The notes under the pieces were generated by a model. The model saw nothing but the letters and a program-made list of their open reading frames with translations, searched no databases and was not told where the DNA came from. This document shows, one piece after another, positions 30,844 through 42,737 of a stretch of DNA of 64,000 bases. Both the position numbers and the translations under genes were made by a program. This DNA is from VRUE01 sp963703335 (lineage in GTDB: Bacteria > Actinomycetota > Thermoleophilia > Solirubrobacterales > 70-9), in assembly GCA_963703335.1 (NCBI GenBank), contig OY969812.1, positions 1,054,001 to 1,118,000 of the forward strand. The letters are read 5' to 3'. Position 1 is the first letter of the stretch. Each line of letters starts with the position of its first letter.

Positions 30844-32199
30844 ATGGCCCGGCACAACTGCTGCAATGACTACACCCGCTCGCAACTGCTGCGCTCCGCC
30901 GCGGCCGAAGCGGGCAAGGGCCTGCCGGCGATCGAGGTGGGCATGCCCGAGCCGGCCGGAACCGGGCTCTCGCGACGCAACTTCCTCTCCTGGAGCGCCG
31001 GCTTGGCGCTGGCCGTCTACGGCGCCTCGAAGATCCCACTCGCCGCCTTCGAGGAGGGAATCGCCCAGGCCGCCGCGACCGACAAGATCCTCGTCTCGGT
31101 CTTCTTCGACGGCGGTATCGACGCGCTCAGCGTCCTCGCCCCGACCGGCGACCCGCGCTACTCGCAGCTGCGCCCCAACCTGGCACTCGCCCCCGGCGCG
31201 GGGACGGAATTCAGCGAGGACCCGACGCTGCGCTGGCATCCCTCGGCCACCGGCCTGGCGACCCTGCACGAAGAGGGCAAGGTCAGCGCCTTCCCGGCGA
31301 TCGGCTACGACCACCCCGACCAGTCGCACTTCACCTCGCGTCACTACTACGAGATCGGCGAGCTTGACGTCGGCTTCCACACCGGCTGGCTCGGTCGCTA
31401 CATCGATCAGGTAGGCGACGACGACAACCCGCTGCAGGGGCTCTCGATGGACGGCTCGCTCTCGCCGATGATCGCCACCGCGGATCGGCCGGTGGCGGCA
31501 ATCGACAGCGTCGACGGCTACGACCTCTGGTCGCCCGTCAGCCAGCCGATCTCTGATGAGATGTACAAGAGCTTCGCCCGCTTCGGCTCCTTGCCCTCGG
31601 ACTCCCCAGCGATGACCCAGGTACGCCGGGCCGCGGCCCAGACCGACAAGCTCCGCACGGACCTGGGCGGAATCGGCAGCTTCAGCAGCCCGGTCTCCTA
31701 CCCCGACACGAACTTCTCCCACAAGCTCGCCGGCCTGGCTGCCTTCATCGCCGCCGGCCTGCCGATGCGGGTGGTGACGGTCCGCGCCTCGGGTGGTTAC
31801 GACACCCACGCCGACGAGGCGGAAGACCTCTCGCGGGGACTCAAAGAGACCTGTGAGGGCGTGCTCGCCTTCCAGCGCGACCTCGAGGCGCGTGGGCTCG
31901 CCGACCGGGTCCTGATCAAGCTGTGGAGCGAGTTCGGGCGCCGTCCCGAGGAGAACGCCTCGCTCGGCACCGACCACGGAGCCGCCGGCTGCGCCTTCGT
32001 CGTCGGCTCCAAAGCCAAGGGCGAGATGGTCGGCGAGTTCCCCGGCCTGGCTCAGCTCGATCAGAACGACAACGTCCGCGTGACCAGCGACTTCCGCGCG
32101 ATGTACTGCGCGCTGCTCGAACAGTGGCTGGGGCACGACGCCGCCTCGGTGATCCCGGGCGCGTCGTCCTTCCAGCAGCCTGTCCTGGTGAAGCCATGA
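30844..32199 (+). CDS. DUF1501 family protein with Tat signal
   Basis: 451 residues. A twin-arginine-like signal SRRNFLSWSAGLALAVYGAS (about 41-60) follows an unusually long polar N-terminus with C-C (HNCCNDYTRSQLLRSAAAEA). The DUF1501 (sulfatase-fold) body contains SVFFDGGIDALSVLAPTGDP, YDHPDQSHFTSRHYYEIGEL and TDHGAAGCAFVVGS near 375-388, the expected metal-site residues. Exported folded, probably with the DUF1800 partner. Its stop overlaps the next gene by 3 bp (ATGA). Confidence 0.9.
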   Translation: MARHNCCNDYTRSQLLRSAAAEAGKGLPAIEVGMPEPAGTGLSRRNFLSWSAGLALAVYGASKIPLAAFEEGIAQAAATDKILVSVFFDGGIDALSVLAPTGDPRYSQLRPNLALAPGAGTEFSEDPTLRWHPSATGLATLHEEGKVSAFPAIGYDHPDQSHFTSRHYYEIGELDVGFHTGWLGRYIDQVGDDDNPLQGLSMDGSLSPMIATADRPVAAIDSVDGYDLWSPVSQPISDEMYKSFARFGSLPSDSPAMTQVRRAAAQTDKLRTDLGGIGSFSSPVSYPDTNFSHKLAGLAAFIAAGLPMRVVTVRASGGYDTHADEAEDLSRGLKETCEGVLAFQRDLEARGLADRVLIKLWSEFGRRPEENASLGTDHGAAGCAFVVGSKAKGEMVGEFPGLAQLDQNDNVRVTSDFRAMYCALLEQWLGHDAASVIPGASSFQQPVLVKP

Positions 32200-32780
32200 G
32201 ACGAGTCGGTCTTGGTCCAATCGGCCTTGGCCTGGCGGGCGCGGTGGCCCTGGCGATGACAGCCGGCTCAGCGGCCGCTGCAGCCGGGAAAACGCCGCCC
32301 CAGGGGTGCGCTTGGCAGAAGCACTCCAAGACCGTCGTCAAACACGTGCGACGGCATGGCCAACGGCGCCGAATCAAGCGGATCAAGCACTGGTGGACCT
32401 GCAGCCCCCAACCGGTGGCCTTCGCGCCCTCCCCCGTCCTGCCGGTGCAGCCGCCGCTCGAAACTCCCCCAACCGAAGAACCGGGCCCCCAGCTCTCCCA
32501 CCTCGGCGTCAAAGCGGTCGAGTACAGCTACACCCTCTCCCGTCCCGAAGTGGAATCGGGCGAAGTAATCGTCGAGCTGAACAACCAGGGCGAAGATCCA
32601 CACAACCTCGTGCTGGAACACGAGGGCACCGCGGACCCCACGCAGGAAATCCCCGCAACGCCCTCCACCTCACAGGCAAGCGCCCGCCTCGCCCTCTCCC
32701 CCGGCACCTACCGCCTCTACTGCAGCCTCTACAAACACGAGGCCAAAGGGATGGAGGCGACGCTGGTGGTCAGCGGCTAG
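32196..32780 (+). CDS. Exported cupredoxin-like protein
   Basis: 194 residues from ATG 32196. Signal peptide LGPIGLGLAGAVALAMTAGS, then a basic cysteine-flanked segment (GCAWQKHSKTVVKHVRRH... ending WWTC) and a Pro-rich linker. The last ~90 residues form a cupredoxin fold with copper ligands visible: His in EDPHNLVLEH, then Cys, His and Met in YCSLYKHEAKGM. Likely a periplasm/wall-side blue-copper electron carrier. Third gene of the DUF1800-DUF1501 operon and probably a redox partner or copper donor. Confidence 0.82.
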   Translation: MRRVGLGPIGLGLAGAVALAMTAGSAAAAAGKTPPQGCAWQKHSKTVVKHVRRHGQRRRIKRIKHWWTCSPQPVAFAPSPVLPVQPPLETPPTEEPGPQLSHLGVKAVEYSYTLSRPEVESGEVIVELNNQGEDPHNLVLEHEGTADPTQEIPATPSTSQASARLALSPGTYRLYCSLYKHEAKGMEATLVVSG

Positions 32781-32799
32781 CCGCACCTAGAATCCGCGC

Positions 32800-33834
32800 G
32801 TGGCCGAGCTGCCCCAGGACGCGATCGCAGCACAGCTGCAGTGGCAAGCGGACGCCTGCAGGATGATCGGCTCCGAGCTGTACGCGGGCCTGCTGGAGCG
32901 GGCGGTCGCGGACGTCGGCGAGCGGGGGCCGACCTGGGACATCCTGCGCGGCCACGAGGAGGATCCGCGGTTCTCGGTCCTCGGGCTGCGCCTGCTGGGC
33001 GCGGTCAACCGGCTAGTGCTGACCGGGCGGGAGCAGGCACTAGCCGACGCCTACGCCAGTCGTGATGCGCCGCGAGCGTGGCAGCGGCTGCGCGACACGC
33101 TGAGTCGCAACGCCGCCGAGCTGCGCGGCTCCCTCGACCGGCCCGTGCAGACGAACGAGGTCGGCCGCTGCGCCGCGCTGCTCTTCGGGTTCCTCACCAT
33201 CTCAGCCGAGACGGGGCTGCCCCTGCGCCTGCTCGAGGTCGGTACCAGCGCCGGGCTGAACCTGCGCTGGGATCGCTACGCCTACGAAGCGAATCGATTC
33301 TCGTGGGGACCTGACGATTCGCCCCTACGACTGCAATTCGAGCTCGAAGGGCAGCCGCCCGAGCTGCCGCGCAGCGTCGAGATCGCCAGCCGCCGCGGCT
33401 GCGACGCAGCGCCAATCGACCCCACAACCGCCGAGGGCCGCCTCGCCTTGCTCACCTTCATCTGGCCCGATCAGAGCGAGCGCATCGCCCGCATGCACGC
33501 CGCGATCGAGATCGCTGCAACGGAGGACGTCGCGATCGACCACGAGCCGGCTGCCGCCTGGACGCAGCGGATGCTGGCCGAGCCGACCCCCGGCCAGGCC
33601 ACGGTGGTCTATCACTCGATCGTCAGCCAGTACCTCAGCGACGGGGAACGAGCCGCGCTCTTCGCCGGCATCGCCGAGGCGGGAGAGCGGGCGACGGCGG
33701 ACGCTCCGCTCGCCTGGCTGCGGATGGAGCCGGCCGACGACCGCGCCAACCTCGACCTGACTCTCTGGCCGAGCGGCGAGGAGCGGCGACTGGCGCGCGT
33801 CGGCTACCACGGCACCCCAGTCGAGCTGCTCTAA
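32800..33834 (+). CDS. DUF2332 family protein
   Basis: 344 residues from GTG 32800. The opening AAQLQWQADACRMIGSELYA and the central ALLFGFLTISAETGLPLRLL, EVGTSAGLNLRWDRYAYE (about 137-154) are characteristic of DUF2332, common in actinobacteria. The E-V-G-T-S-A-G-L-N-L segment looks like a methyltransferase motif I, so a SAM-dependent activity is possible but unproven. It lies 20 bp after the cupredoxin gene and converges on ahcY with a 3-bp gap. Confidence 0.87.
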   Translation: MAELPQDAIAAQLQWQADACRMIGSELYAGLLERAVADVGERGPTWDILRGHEEDPRFSVLGLRLLGAVNRLVLTGREQALADAYASRDAPRAWQRLRDTLSRNAAELRGSLDRPVQTNEVGRCAALLFGFLTISAETGLPLRLLEVGTSAGLNLRWDRYAYEANRFSWGPDDSPLRLQFELEGQPPELPRSVEIASRRGCDAAPIDPTTAEGRLALLTFIWPDQSERIARMHAAIEIAATEDVAIDHEPAAAWTQRMLAEPTPGQATVVYHSIVSQYLSDGERAALFAGIAEAGERATADAPLAWLRMEPADDRANLDLTLWPSGEERRLARVGYHGTPVELL

Positions 33835-33837
33835 CTC

Positions 33838-35262
<1,425 letters not shown>

Positions 35263-35335
35263 CGAGTGCGCGTCTCCTGGCTAGTCGGTTGCCAGGCAAT
35301 GGTACGAAGCCGCCCGGAAAAGCGCCGAGAGGTGC

Positions 35336-37060
35336 TCAGGCCCCTGGCTTGACGGCGAGTATCACCGTGCCAAGGAAGATCAGGATGCTGAGCACGACGA
35401 TCGCCGCGGTCAGCCACTCGAGCCTCATCTGCGCCTTGACCTCGTGCTGTGTGGAGGTCGCGCGGTACAGCGCCTGCATCTTGTCCCGCAGGGTCTCGTA
35501 GTCCCTGGCGATGCCGAGGCGATCGCGGAGGCGACGGTACAGCTGCCGGTAGGCCTCCCTGGTGATGTCGAGGTCGTATATCTCGTGCAGGTAGTTCGCT
35601 ATCTCGCGGTCCACCTCGGCGATCTTGCTGGGCTCCGAGTCTCCCGCCCGTTCGAGGTCGCGATTGATCGCGCGCATCGTCCCGATGGCGGTCGCGGCTC
35701 CAATGGTCAGATAGGCGGCGCTTCCCGCCTGCATCAACCCCGACTCCCCTCGCCCAGCCTGGGCCTTGCCAACGCTGGCGACGATCAGACAGCGATTCTG
35801 GGGAAGCACGCCGAACGCGTAGGTGTTCTCATCGACGAAGTGGCGATCAAGCCTGTACTTCAACTGCTCGGTGACGGACCAATGTGGAGGGGTGCGGGTC
35901 TCACTGGCGAGTGTTTTCATCAAACGCTCGAGGCGACCGGGAGGACCGTCCCTCATCCGTTTTTCGACCTTTTTCTTAGTCAGGTCCTTATCGACCACAA
36001 CGACCGTTGAGACGCGCGCGCTGCCAAGCGACGTCACGACGTCGTCGCCGACCTTGCGTCGGACCTCACCGTCGGCTGGGTCGCGCGCCATCGTCAGCGC
36101 CACTCCGAAGGAGATCGACTCGATTGCCCGTCGCAGTGTCAGCGGGCCACCTTCGTCGACGGCACAGCGGGAAAATCGCGAAATGTATCCGGGCAGCGGC
36201 CCGTGGACCTCGAACTGCGGAAGGGTCGATGACCAGGGAGATATTGCGAGGTTCCACCCTGCGTTGACCATCCCGTCGATCTCACCTTCGGACATCTTGC
36301 GAGCCCGGTGCCCCAACCTCTTGACCGGGATCAGGAAGAACGTGAGCGAGTACATACGGCCGAAGGCGCCGGGATCCCCTCCATCTCGGATCAGTGACAC
36401 CATCGGTTGCAGGATGTAGGGGCCGGGCCGGGTCTTGGCCGGCGTCGGGCCATCCCCGCATGGGTCCGCTGGCGTCAGGTGGGCGTGGGGAAGCATCACG
36501 TTGACGAATCGATTCGCAAGCGCAAGCCCGAACAGGCTCGAGCGCTTGTGCGCGACTATCTCGAGTAGTGCCCGGGAGGCTTCCCGCGCCTCGCACTGAA
36601 CCCCATCGTCTTCGACCAAGAAGTCGTTGCGCGAGACTCGCCGGCAGTGCTGTGGGTCGCCGAGGACGAACTTCTCTTCGTCAGGCTCGAACTCAGCAGT
36701 CCCCTTGGCTTTCTCCGGGCCGGCCCAGGAAAATGGCTTGGGCAGGCTCTTAGCCTCATAGCCCCCCATGCCGGTGCGCTCCAGAATCCCCGTTTGCAGC
36801 GGCTTTGCATAGGTGAGCCCCCGCTCGACCAGTGGACTGTGAGACGCCAGGCTGGCGATGCCCTGGCCGTTCACCAGGCCGCCCACCGGCCTGGCCCGAA
36901 AGTCGGCGCCGTCGCCGCACTTGAGCGAGAAGTGCTCGGAGACCTGCAGGCCGTTGTCATGGCGGTGAAAGGACCGGTGATCCTTGGGCATGCGCAACGC
37001 GAACGAGTGCTGGATCAGGCCACTGAATTGTCTCTTGGACCCACCGCCGGAACTACCCAT
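35336..37060 (-). CDS. Unknown protein with C-terminal membrane anchor
   Basis: 574 residues, no family recognised. Residues 1-540 are hydrophilic; the last 28 include one membrane span LTAAIVVLSILIFLGTVILA, so the bulk faces the cytoplasm (C-tail anchor). Before it is a charged helical stretch: RQLYRRLRDRLGIARDYETL followed by RDKMQALYR, a general layout that recalls RMD1/CorA-type C-termini but not convincingly. Codon use is less GC-biased than its neighbours, and its upstream region is AT-richer, suggesting horizontal acquisition. It stands alone between ahcY and the ion channel. A lone accessory effector is one possibility; nothing in the sequence proves it. Confidence 0.7.
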   Translation of the reverse strand: MGSSGGGSKRQFSGLIQHSFALRMPKDHRSFHRHDNGLQVSEHFSLKCGDGADFRARPVGGLVNGQGIASLASHSPLVERGLTYAKPLQTGILERTGMGGYEAKSLPKPFSWAGPEKAKGTAEFEPDEEKFVLGDPQHCRRVSRNDFLVEDDGVQCEAREASRALLEIVAHKRSSLFGLALANRFVNVMLPHAHLTPADPCGDGPTPAKTRPGPYILQPMVSLIRDGGDPGAFGRMYSLTFFLIPVKRLGHRARKMSEGEIDGMVNAGWNLAISPWSSTLPQFEVHGPLPGYISRFSRCAVDEGGPLTLRRAIESISFGVALTMARDPADGEVRRKVGDDVVTSLGSARVSTVVVVDKDLTKKKVEKRMRDGPPGRLERLMKTLASETRTPPHWSVTEQLKYRLDRHFVDENTYAFGVLPQNRCLIVASVGKAQAGRGESGLMQAGSAAYLTIGAATAIGTMRAINRDLERAGDSEPSKIAEVDREIANYLHEIYDLDITREAYRQLYRRLRDRLGIARDYETLRDKMQALYRATSTQHEVKAQMRLEWLTAAIVVLSILIFLGTVILAVKPGA

Positions 37061-37232
37061 CGTGCGAGCTCAGCATCTGCCCTGAGATCCCTTCTAGCCG
37101 GAGATGGAATCCCAAGCCGACTGGCCTTGATCAAACACAGAGTTTTGACTATACCGTCGGCATGATTGACCAACGGCTCAAAAACGGACATATTTGGTAG
37201 GCACTCGCGCATTGCCGTCGAAGCAGAGCCGG

Positions 37233-38039
37233 ATGGCCTCCCAGACGGCAGAGAAGACCGTCGTCTACCCACCCGGCATGGACGCGCGCAGCACGCGGGT
37301 CGCCGAAGCACTGAACACGCCGATGCTGATCGCGGCGGCGCTGACCCTGCCCATGGTGGCGATCAGCGAGTCGCACCCCGGCGGGCTGCTCGAGGACGTC
37401 GCCCGGGTGCTCAACTGGGTCACCTGGCTCGCCTTCCTGACCGAGCTGGTGGTGATGCTGGCGGTGGTCCCCGACCGGCGCAAGTGGCTGCGCCACCACC
37501 CGCTCGACCCCTTCATCGTCTTCTTCACACCGCCGGTGCTGCCGGCCGGCCTGCAGGGCCTGCGCGTCCTGCGGCTGCTGCGGTTGGTCAGGCTGCTGCG
37601 TCTGGCCCAGCTCTCGCGCGAGGTCTTCTCGCTGGAGGGCCTGCGCTACTCGATGCTGCTCGCGGTGCTGACCGCGATCGGCGGCGGCGCCCTCTTCGTC
37701 GCCTTCGAGCGGGGCGCCCAGCACCTCGACGCCTGGGACGGGATCTACTGGGCGGTGACGACGATGACCACGCTGGGCTCCAACATCTACCCGACGACCA
37801 CGGGCGGCGAGATCATCTCCACCGTGATCCTGATCGTCGGCATCGGCTTCGTCGCCCTGCTCACCGGCGCCTTCGCCCAGCGCTTCCTCAGTCCCGAAAT
37901 CGTCGAGGTCGAGGAAGAGCTGGCGGCAGAGCAGATCAGCGCCGAGGTCCTCGCCCTGCGCGAGCTGAAAAACGTCCAAGAACAGCTGCAGTCGCTCGAG
38001 CTCGCCGTGCAGCGGCTGATTGACGAACGCACGACCTGA
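37233..38039 (+). CDS. Voltage-gated-type ion channel with non-canonical selectivity filter
   Basis: 268 residues from ATG 37233. Topology is S1-S6: S4-like arginine ladder GLRVLRLLRLVRLLRLAQLS (about 108-127), pore helix and filter YWAVTTMTTLGSNIYPTT (about 173-190), then S6 and a C-terminal coiled coil EEELAAEQISAEVLALRELK. K+ channels have T-V-G-Y-G-D here; this one has T-L-G-S-N and is one residue shorter, so K+ selectivity is doubtful. An upstream TTG (37194) would lengthen it by 13 residues. Convergent with acs (3-bp gap). Confidence 0.82.
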   Translation: MASQTAEKTVVYPPGMDARSTRVAEALNTPMLIAAALTLPMVAISESHPGGLLEDVARVLNWVTWLAFLTELVVMLAVVPDRRKWLRHHPLDPFIVFFTPPVLPAGLQGLRVLRLLRLVRLLRLAQLSREVFSLEGLRYSMLLAVLTAIGGGALFVAFERGAQHLDAWDGIYWAVTTMTTLGSNIYPTTTGGEIISTVILIVGIGFVALLTGAFAQRFLSPEIVEVEEELAAEQISAEVLALRELKNVQEQLQSLELAVQRLIDERTT

Positions 38040-38042
38040 GCG

Positions 38043-40031
<1,989 letters not shown>

Positions 40032-40076
40032 TTACCGCCCTCTCTCACTCGTGACCCAGCGGCTAGACCGGCAAGA

Positions 40077-40976
40077 CTAGCGAGAACTTCTAGCACGCTC
40101 GATCAAGCCGTCGAGAGTGTCATCGTCCTTCTCGAGCGCCACCCCGACGCTGGTTGAAGCATCTGGGTAGCGCTCGGCAAGATCAGAGCACGCCTCCGAA
40201 AGCCAGCCGCGAGCCTCCTCCTGGTCAACCTCGGCGATGGCGCATATGAACTCCTCCTCGCTCCAGCGGACGGTCGGGTCATAGGGTCGGAGCCTCGCCT
40301 GAAGGGCGAGAAAGAGGTCGCGAACCATGGCGGCCTGGTTGGAGCCGTCGTGACTTTCCTCGGTCCGGGTTGTCTCCTCAATCGTGACGACGCCGAGCAC
40401 CAGCCCGCCGCCCATACCCTGAACGCGCTCGACCTCATGACGCAAGAGCACCTCCCCGATCCGCCGCCCGTAGGCGCCGGTCGACTCGTCCATGTGGGAG
40501 CGCTCTATCTCGGACATCAACAGTTCACGGTCGCGCGCCGCGTCTTCGCGGTCACGGGCGGCGCGTTCGCGGTCCTCAGCGGCGCGTGCCCGCGCGGCGG
40601 CGGCGCTGGCCCTCGCGACCGCGGCCACCTTGGCGGCGGGACTGTCCCTGCCGAATTGACCGGCCAGCTCTTCGGCAGACTCATCTATTTCCTCGGCCTC
40701 GCGGTCGCGGCTGGCGGCCACCTCGTCGCGGTGGCGCGCCATCTCGTCGCGGCGCCACGCCTTCTCGTGGCGTTCAGAGGCGACCTGGGCGCGGACTGCG
40801 GTTGTCGCCATCCGGGCCATCGTCCCCTCTCCCCGGCCGACCTTTGCCTGCTCGTGAGCCAGCAGCTCGACCGGATCGGCGGGTGGGCGAGCCTCCAACT
40901 CACGGTCAGCGAGGACCTGGTCCTGGTCAGAGACTCGCTGGTCGGCTTCCGAGGCAGCCTGGTCGCGGTCGGCCAT
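40077..40976 (-). CDS. Degenerate GGDEF-like protein with N-terminal D-Q repeats
   Basis: 299 residues from ATG 40976, but the same frame stays open upstream to about 41131 and there encodes more of the N-terminal repeat (A-D-Q-S-A-S-G-L-D-Q-T-A-S-D-A-D-Q and so on). No ATG/GTG/TTG occurs in that extension, only a CTG, so the true start is uncertain. The repeats lead into a long charged coiled coil (RARAAEDRERAARDREDAAR). The C-terminal ~130 residues follow the diguanylate cyclase fold (DESTGAYGRRIGEVLLRHEV; late STSVGVALEKDDDTLDGLI), but the GGDEF loop reads RWSEEEF, so catalysis is unlikely; a scaffold or binding role is more plausible. Confidence 0.72.
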   Translation of the reverse strand: MADRDQAASEADQRVSDQDQVLADRELEARPPADPVELLAHEQAKVGRGEGTMARMATTAVRAQVASERHEKAWRRDEMARHRDEVAASRDREAEEIDESAEELAGQFGRDSPAAKVAAVARASAAAARARAAEDRERAARDREDAARDRELLMSEIERSHMDESTGAYGRRIGEVLLRHEVERVQGMGGGLVLGVVTIEETTRTEESHDGSNQAAMVRDLFLALQARLRPYDPTVRWSEEEFICAIAEVDQEEARGWLSEACSDLAERYPDASTSVGVALEKDDDTLDGLIERARSSR

Positions 40977-41208
40977 GCTCTGATCGGTGTCGGAGGCCGT
41001 TTGATCGGCGTCGGAGGCCGTCTGATCTAGACCCGAAGCGGACTGATCAGCTTCGAGATGGGTGGAGCGCCGGCGCCACGGGGGAACGCGTGGATTGATG
41101 GCTTCCTTCCTCTCGGCCAGAGGGCTGCCCCGATTGGGGCTTCACTCTTTGACCGGTCGGTCGAGGGTAACAGCGCAAACGAGAAAATCCTTCCAATACT
41201 CTCAACCA

Positions 41209-42591
41209 ATGCTCTTCCGCCAAATCATCCACGAGGACCTCGGCTGCGCCTCCTACCTGGTCGGCGATACAGCCTCGGGGGTCGCCGCGGTCGTTGATCC
41301 ACAGTGGGACATCGATCCCTACCTGCACCTCAGTCGCCTGCACGGGGTGCGGATCGAGCACGTGCTGGAGACCCATAACCATGCCGATCACGTCTCTGGG
41401 CACGGACGCCTGGCGCGGGCCACCGGCGCGACGATCTACATCCACGAGCTGGCCGAGGCGACCTACCCGCACGAGCCTTTCAGCGACGGCTGGACGCTGG
41501 CGTTGGGCGAGGGGACGACGATCGAGGCGATCCACACCCCGGGCCACCGCCCCGAGCACACCTCCTTCCTGCTCCGCGACGCCGCCCGCGGTGGCGACCC
41601 CTGGGCGGTGCTGAGCGGCGACTGCCTCTTCGTCGGCGACGTCGCCCGTCCCGACCTCGCGATTGAGCCGCGCGATGGCGCCGCCGACATCTTCCGCTCC
41701 CTGCACGAGCGGCTGCTGGCTCTACCGGAGGAGACCGAGGTCTGGCCCGGGCACCTCGGCGGCTCGCTCTGCGGCAGCTCCGGGATCGACCTCAAGACCT
41801 CATCGACGATCGGCTTCGAGCGCCGCCACAACCGGGCGCTGCGCTTCGAGACTGAGAGCGAGTTCGTCGCCGAGGCCGTCGCCACGATCGGCAGCAAGCC
41901 GCCCAACGTCGAGCACATCGTCTCGCTCAACCGCGGGCCCCTGGTCGCCTCGATTGGCGCGCCGACGCGGATCACCCCGCACGGCTTCGAGGCGGCGATC
42001 GCAGAAGGGGCGCTGGCGATCGACTCGCGCACCAACGAGCAGTTCGACGAGGCCCACATCCCCGGCTCGATCAGCGCTTCCGCCTACGACACCGGCTTCG
42101 CCACCAAGGTGGCCCAGGTGGTCCCGGTCGATGCCGAGCTGCTCGTCGTCGCCGCCTCCGATGGCAATGAGCTCGAGGCGGCCGAGCTGCTCGCCGCGGT
42201 CGGCCTGCGCGTGCGCGGCTTCCTCGGTGGTGGAATGACCGCCTGGCGCGCTGAGGACCGACCCGTTGCCCGGATCGAGGCGATCGACCTCGCCGAGCTG
42301 GCGCGCCGCCTCGACGGCGACGGCGGCCCGCAGGTACTAGACGTGCGCGGCGCCGCCGAGTACGAGGAGGGGCACATCCCCGGCTCGATCCACGTCCCCT
42401 TCGGCCAGCTGCTCGAGCGGGTCGGCGAGCTGCCCCGCGAGCGCCCAATCGCGACCATTTGCAAGGCGGGTAAGCGCAGCGGCCTCGCTGCCTCGATCCT
42501 CCAGCGCGAAGGCTTCGAGGGCGTGATCCACGTCAGCCGCGGCAATGCCGGGGCATGGACCAAGGGCCCCCGCCTAGAGCCATCCCGATAG
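41209..42591 (+). CDS. MBL-fold hydrolase fused to two rhodanese domains
   Basis: 460 residues from ATG 41209. N-terminal persulfide-dioxygenase-like MBL domain: ETHNHADHVSGHGRLA (about 58-73), HTPGHRPEHTSF, SGDCLFVGDVARPD, PGHLGGSLCG. Then two rhodanese modules: the first (AIDSRTNEQFDEAHIPGSIS, about 268-287) lacks a catalytic Cys, the second has CKAGKRSG with Cys near 427. Probable role in glutathione/mycothiol persulfide oxidation or sulfur transfer. The last five codons lie inside a palindromic repeat, which also supplies the stop codon. Divergent from the GGDEF-like gene. Confidence 0.88.
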   Translation: MLFRQIIHEDLGCASYLVGDTASGVAAVVDPQWDIDPYLHLSRLHGVRIEHVLETHNHADHVSGHGRLARATGATIYIHELAEATYPHEPFSDGWTLALGEGTTIEAIHTPGHRPEHTSFLLRDAARGGDPWAVLSGDCLFVGDVARPDLAIEPRDGAADIFRSLHERLLALPEETEVWPGHLGGSLCGSSGIDLKTSSTIGFERRHNRALRFETESEFVAEAVATIGSKPPNVEHIVSLNRGPLVASIGAPTRITPHGFEAAIAEGALAIDSRTNEQFDEAHIPGSISASAYDTGFATKVAQVVPVDAELLVVAASDGNELEAAELLAAVGLRVRGFLGGGMTAWRAEDRPVARIEAIDLAELARRLDGDGGPQVLDVRGAAEYEEGHIPGSIHVPFGQLLERVGELPRERPIATICKAGKRSGLAASILQREGFEGVIHVSRGNAGAWTKGPRLEPSR

Positions 42592-42690
42592 GGGTTCCAC
42601 TTAACTTTTTCGGTGGAGCGAATGAGGCTGACGCCTCGAGGTTGGTGACGAAAAAGTACAAGACGTTCCACCCCTATCGGGATGGCTCTA
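42575..42690. repeat. 116-bp palindromic repeat, family A copy 2
   Basis: Outer arms TAGAGCCATCCCGATAGGGG (42575-42594) and exact complement (42671-42690). Inner half-sites TTCCACTTAACTTTTTCGG and CGAAAAAGTACAAGACGTTC match copy 1 (14041-14155) read on the opposite strand. The outer arm differs from copy 1 in several positions but stays fully paired. A third partial half-site, CGTTGCACCCCTACCGG, follows at 42698-42714. The MBL-rhodanese stop codon lies in the left arm. Confidence 0.88.
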
Positions 42691-42737
42691 CCCAGAGCGT
42701 TGCACCCCTACCGGAACAGGGCCCAAAGCTGAGCCGA

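Noticed and set aside
30352..32220. 622-residue open frame on the minus strand
   Set aside because: Antisense to DUF1800/DUF1501 genes with clear family motifs; third-position GC bias makes such long shadows common here.
35263..35335. SAH or SAM riboswitch ahead of ahcY
   Set aside because: The 73-bp leader shows none of the conserved riboswitch core sequences I know; too short for a SAM-II/IV aptamer plus expression platform.
40977..41050. CRISPR-like short repeats
   Set aside because: The repeats encode an in-frame D-Q-T-A-S-D protein motif, have no unique spacers and no cas genes nearby. No CRISPR array was seen elsewhere in the window.
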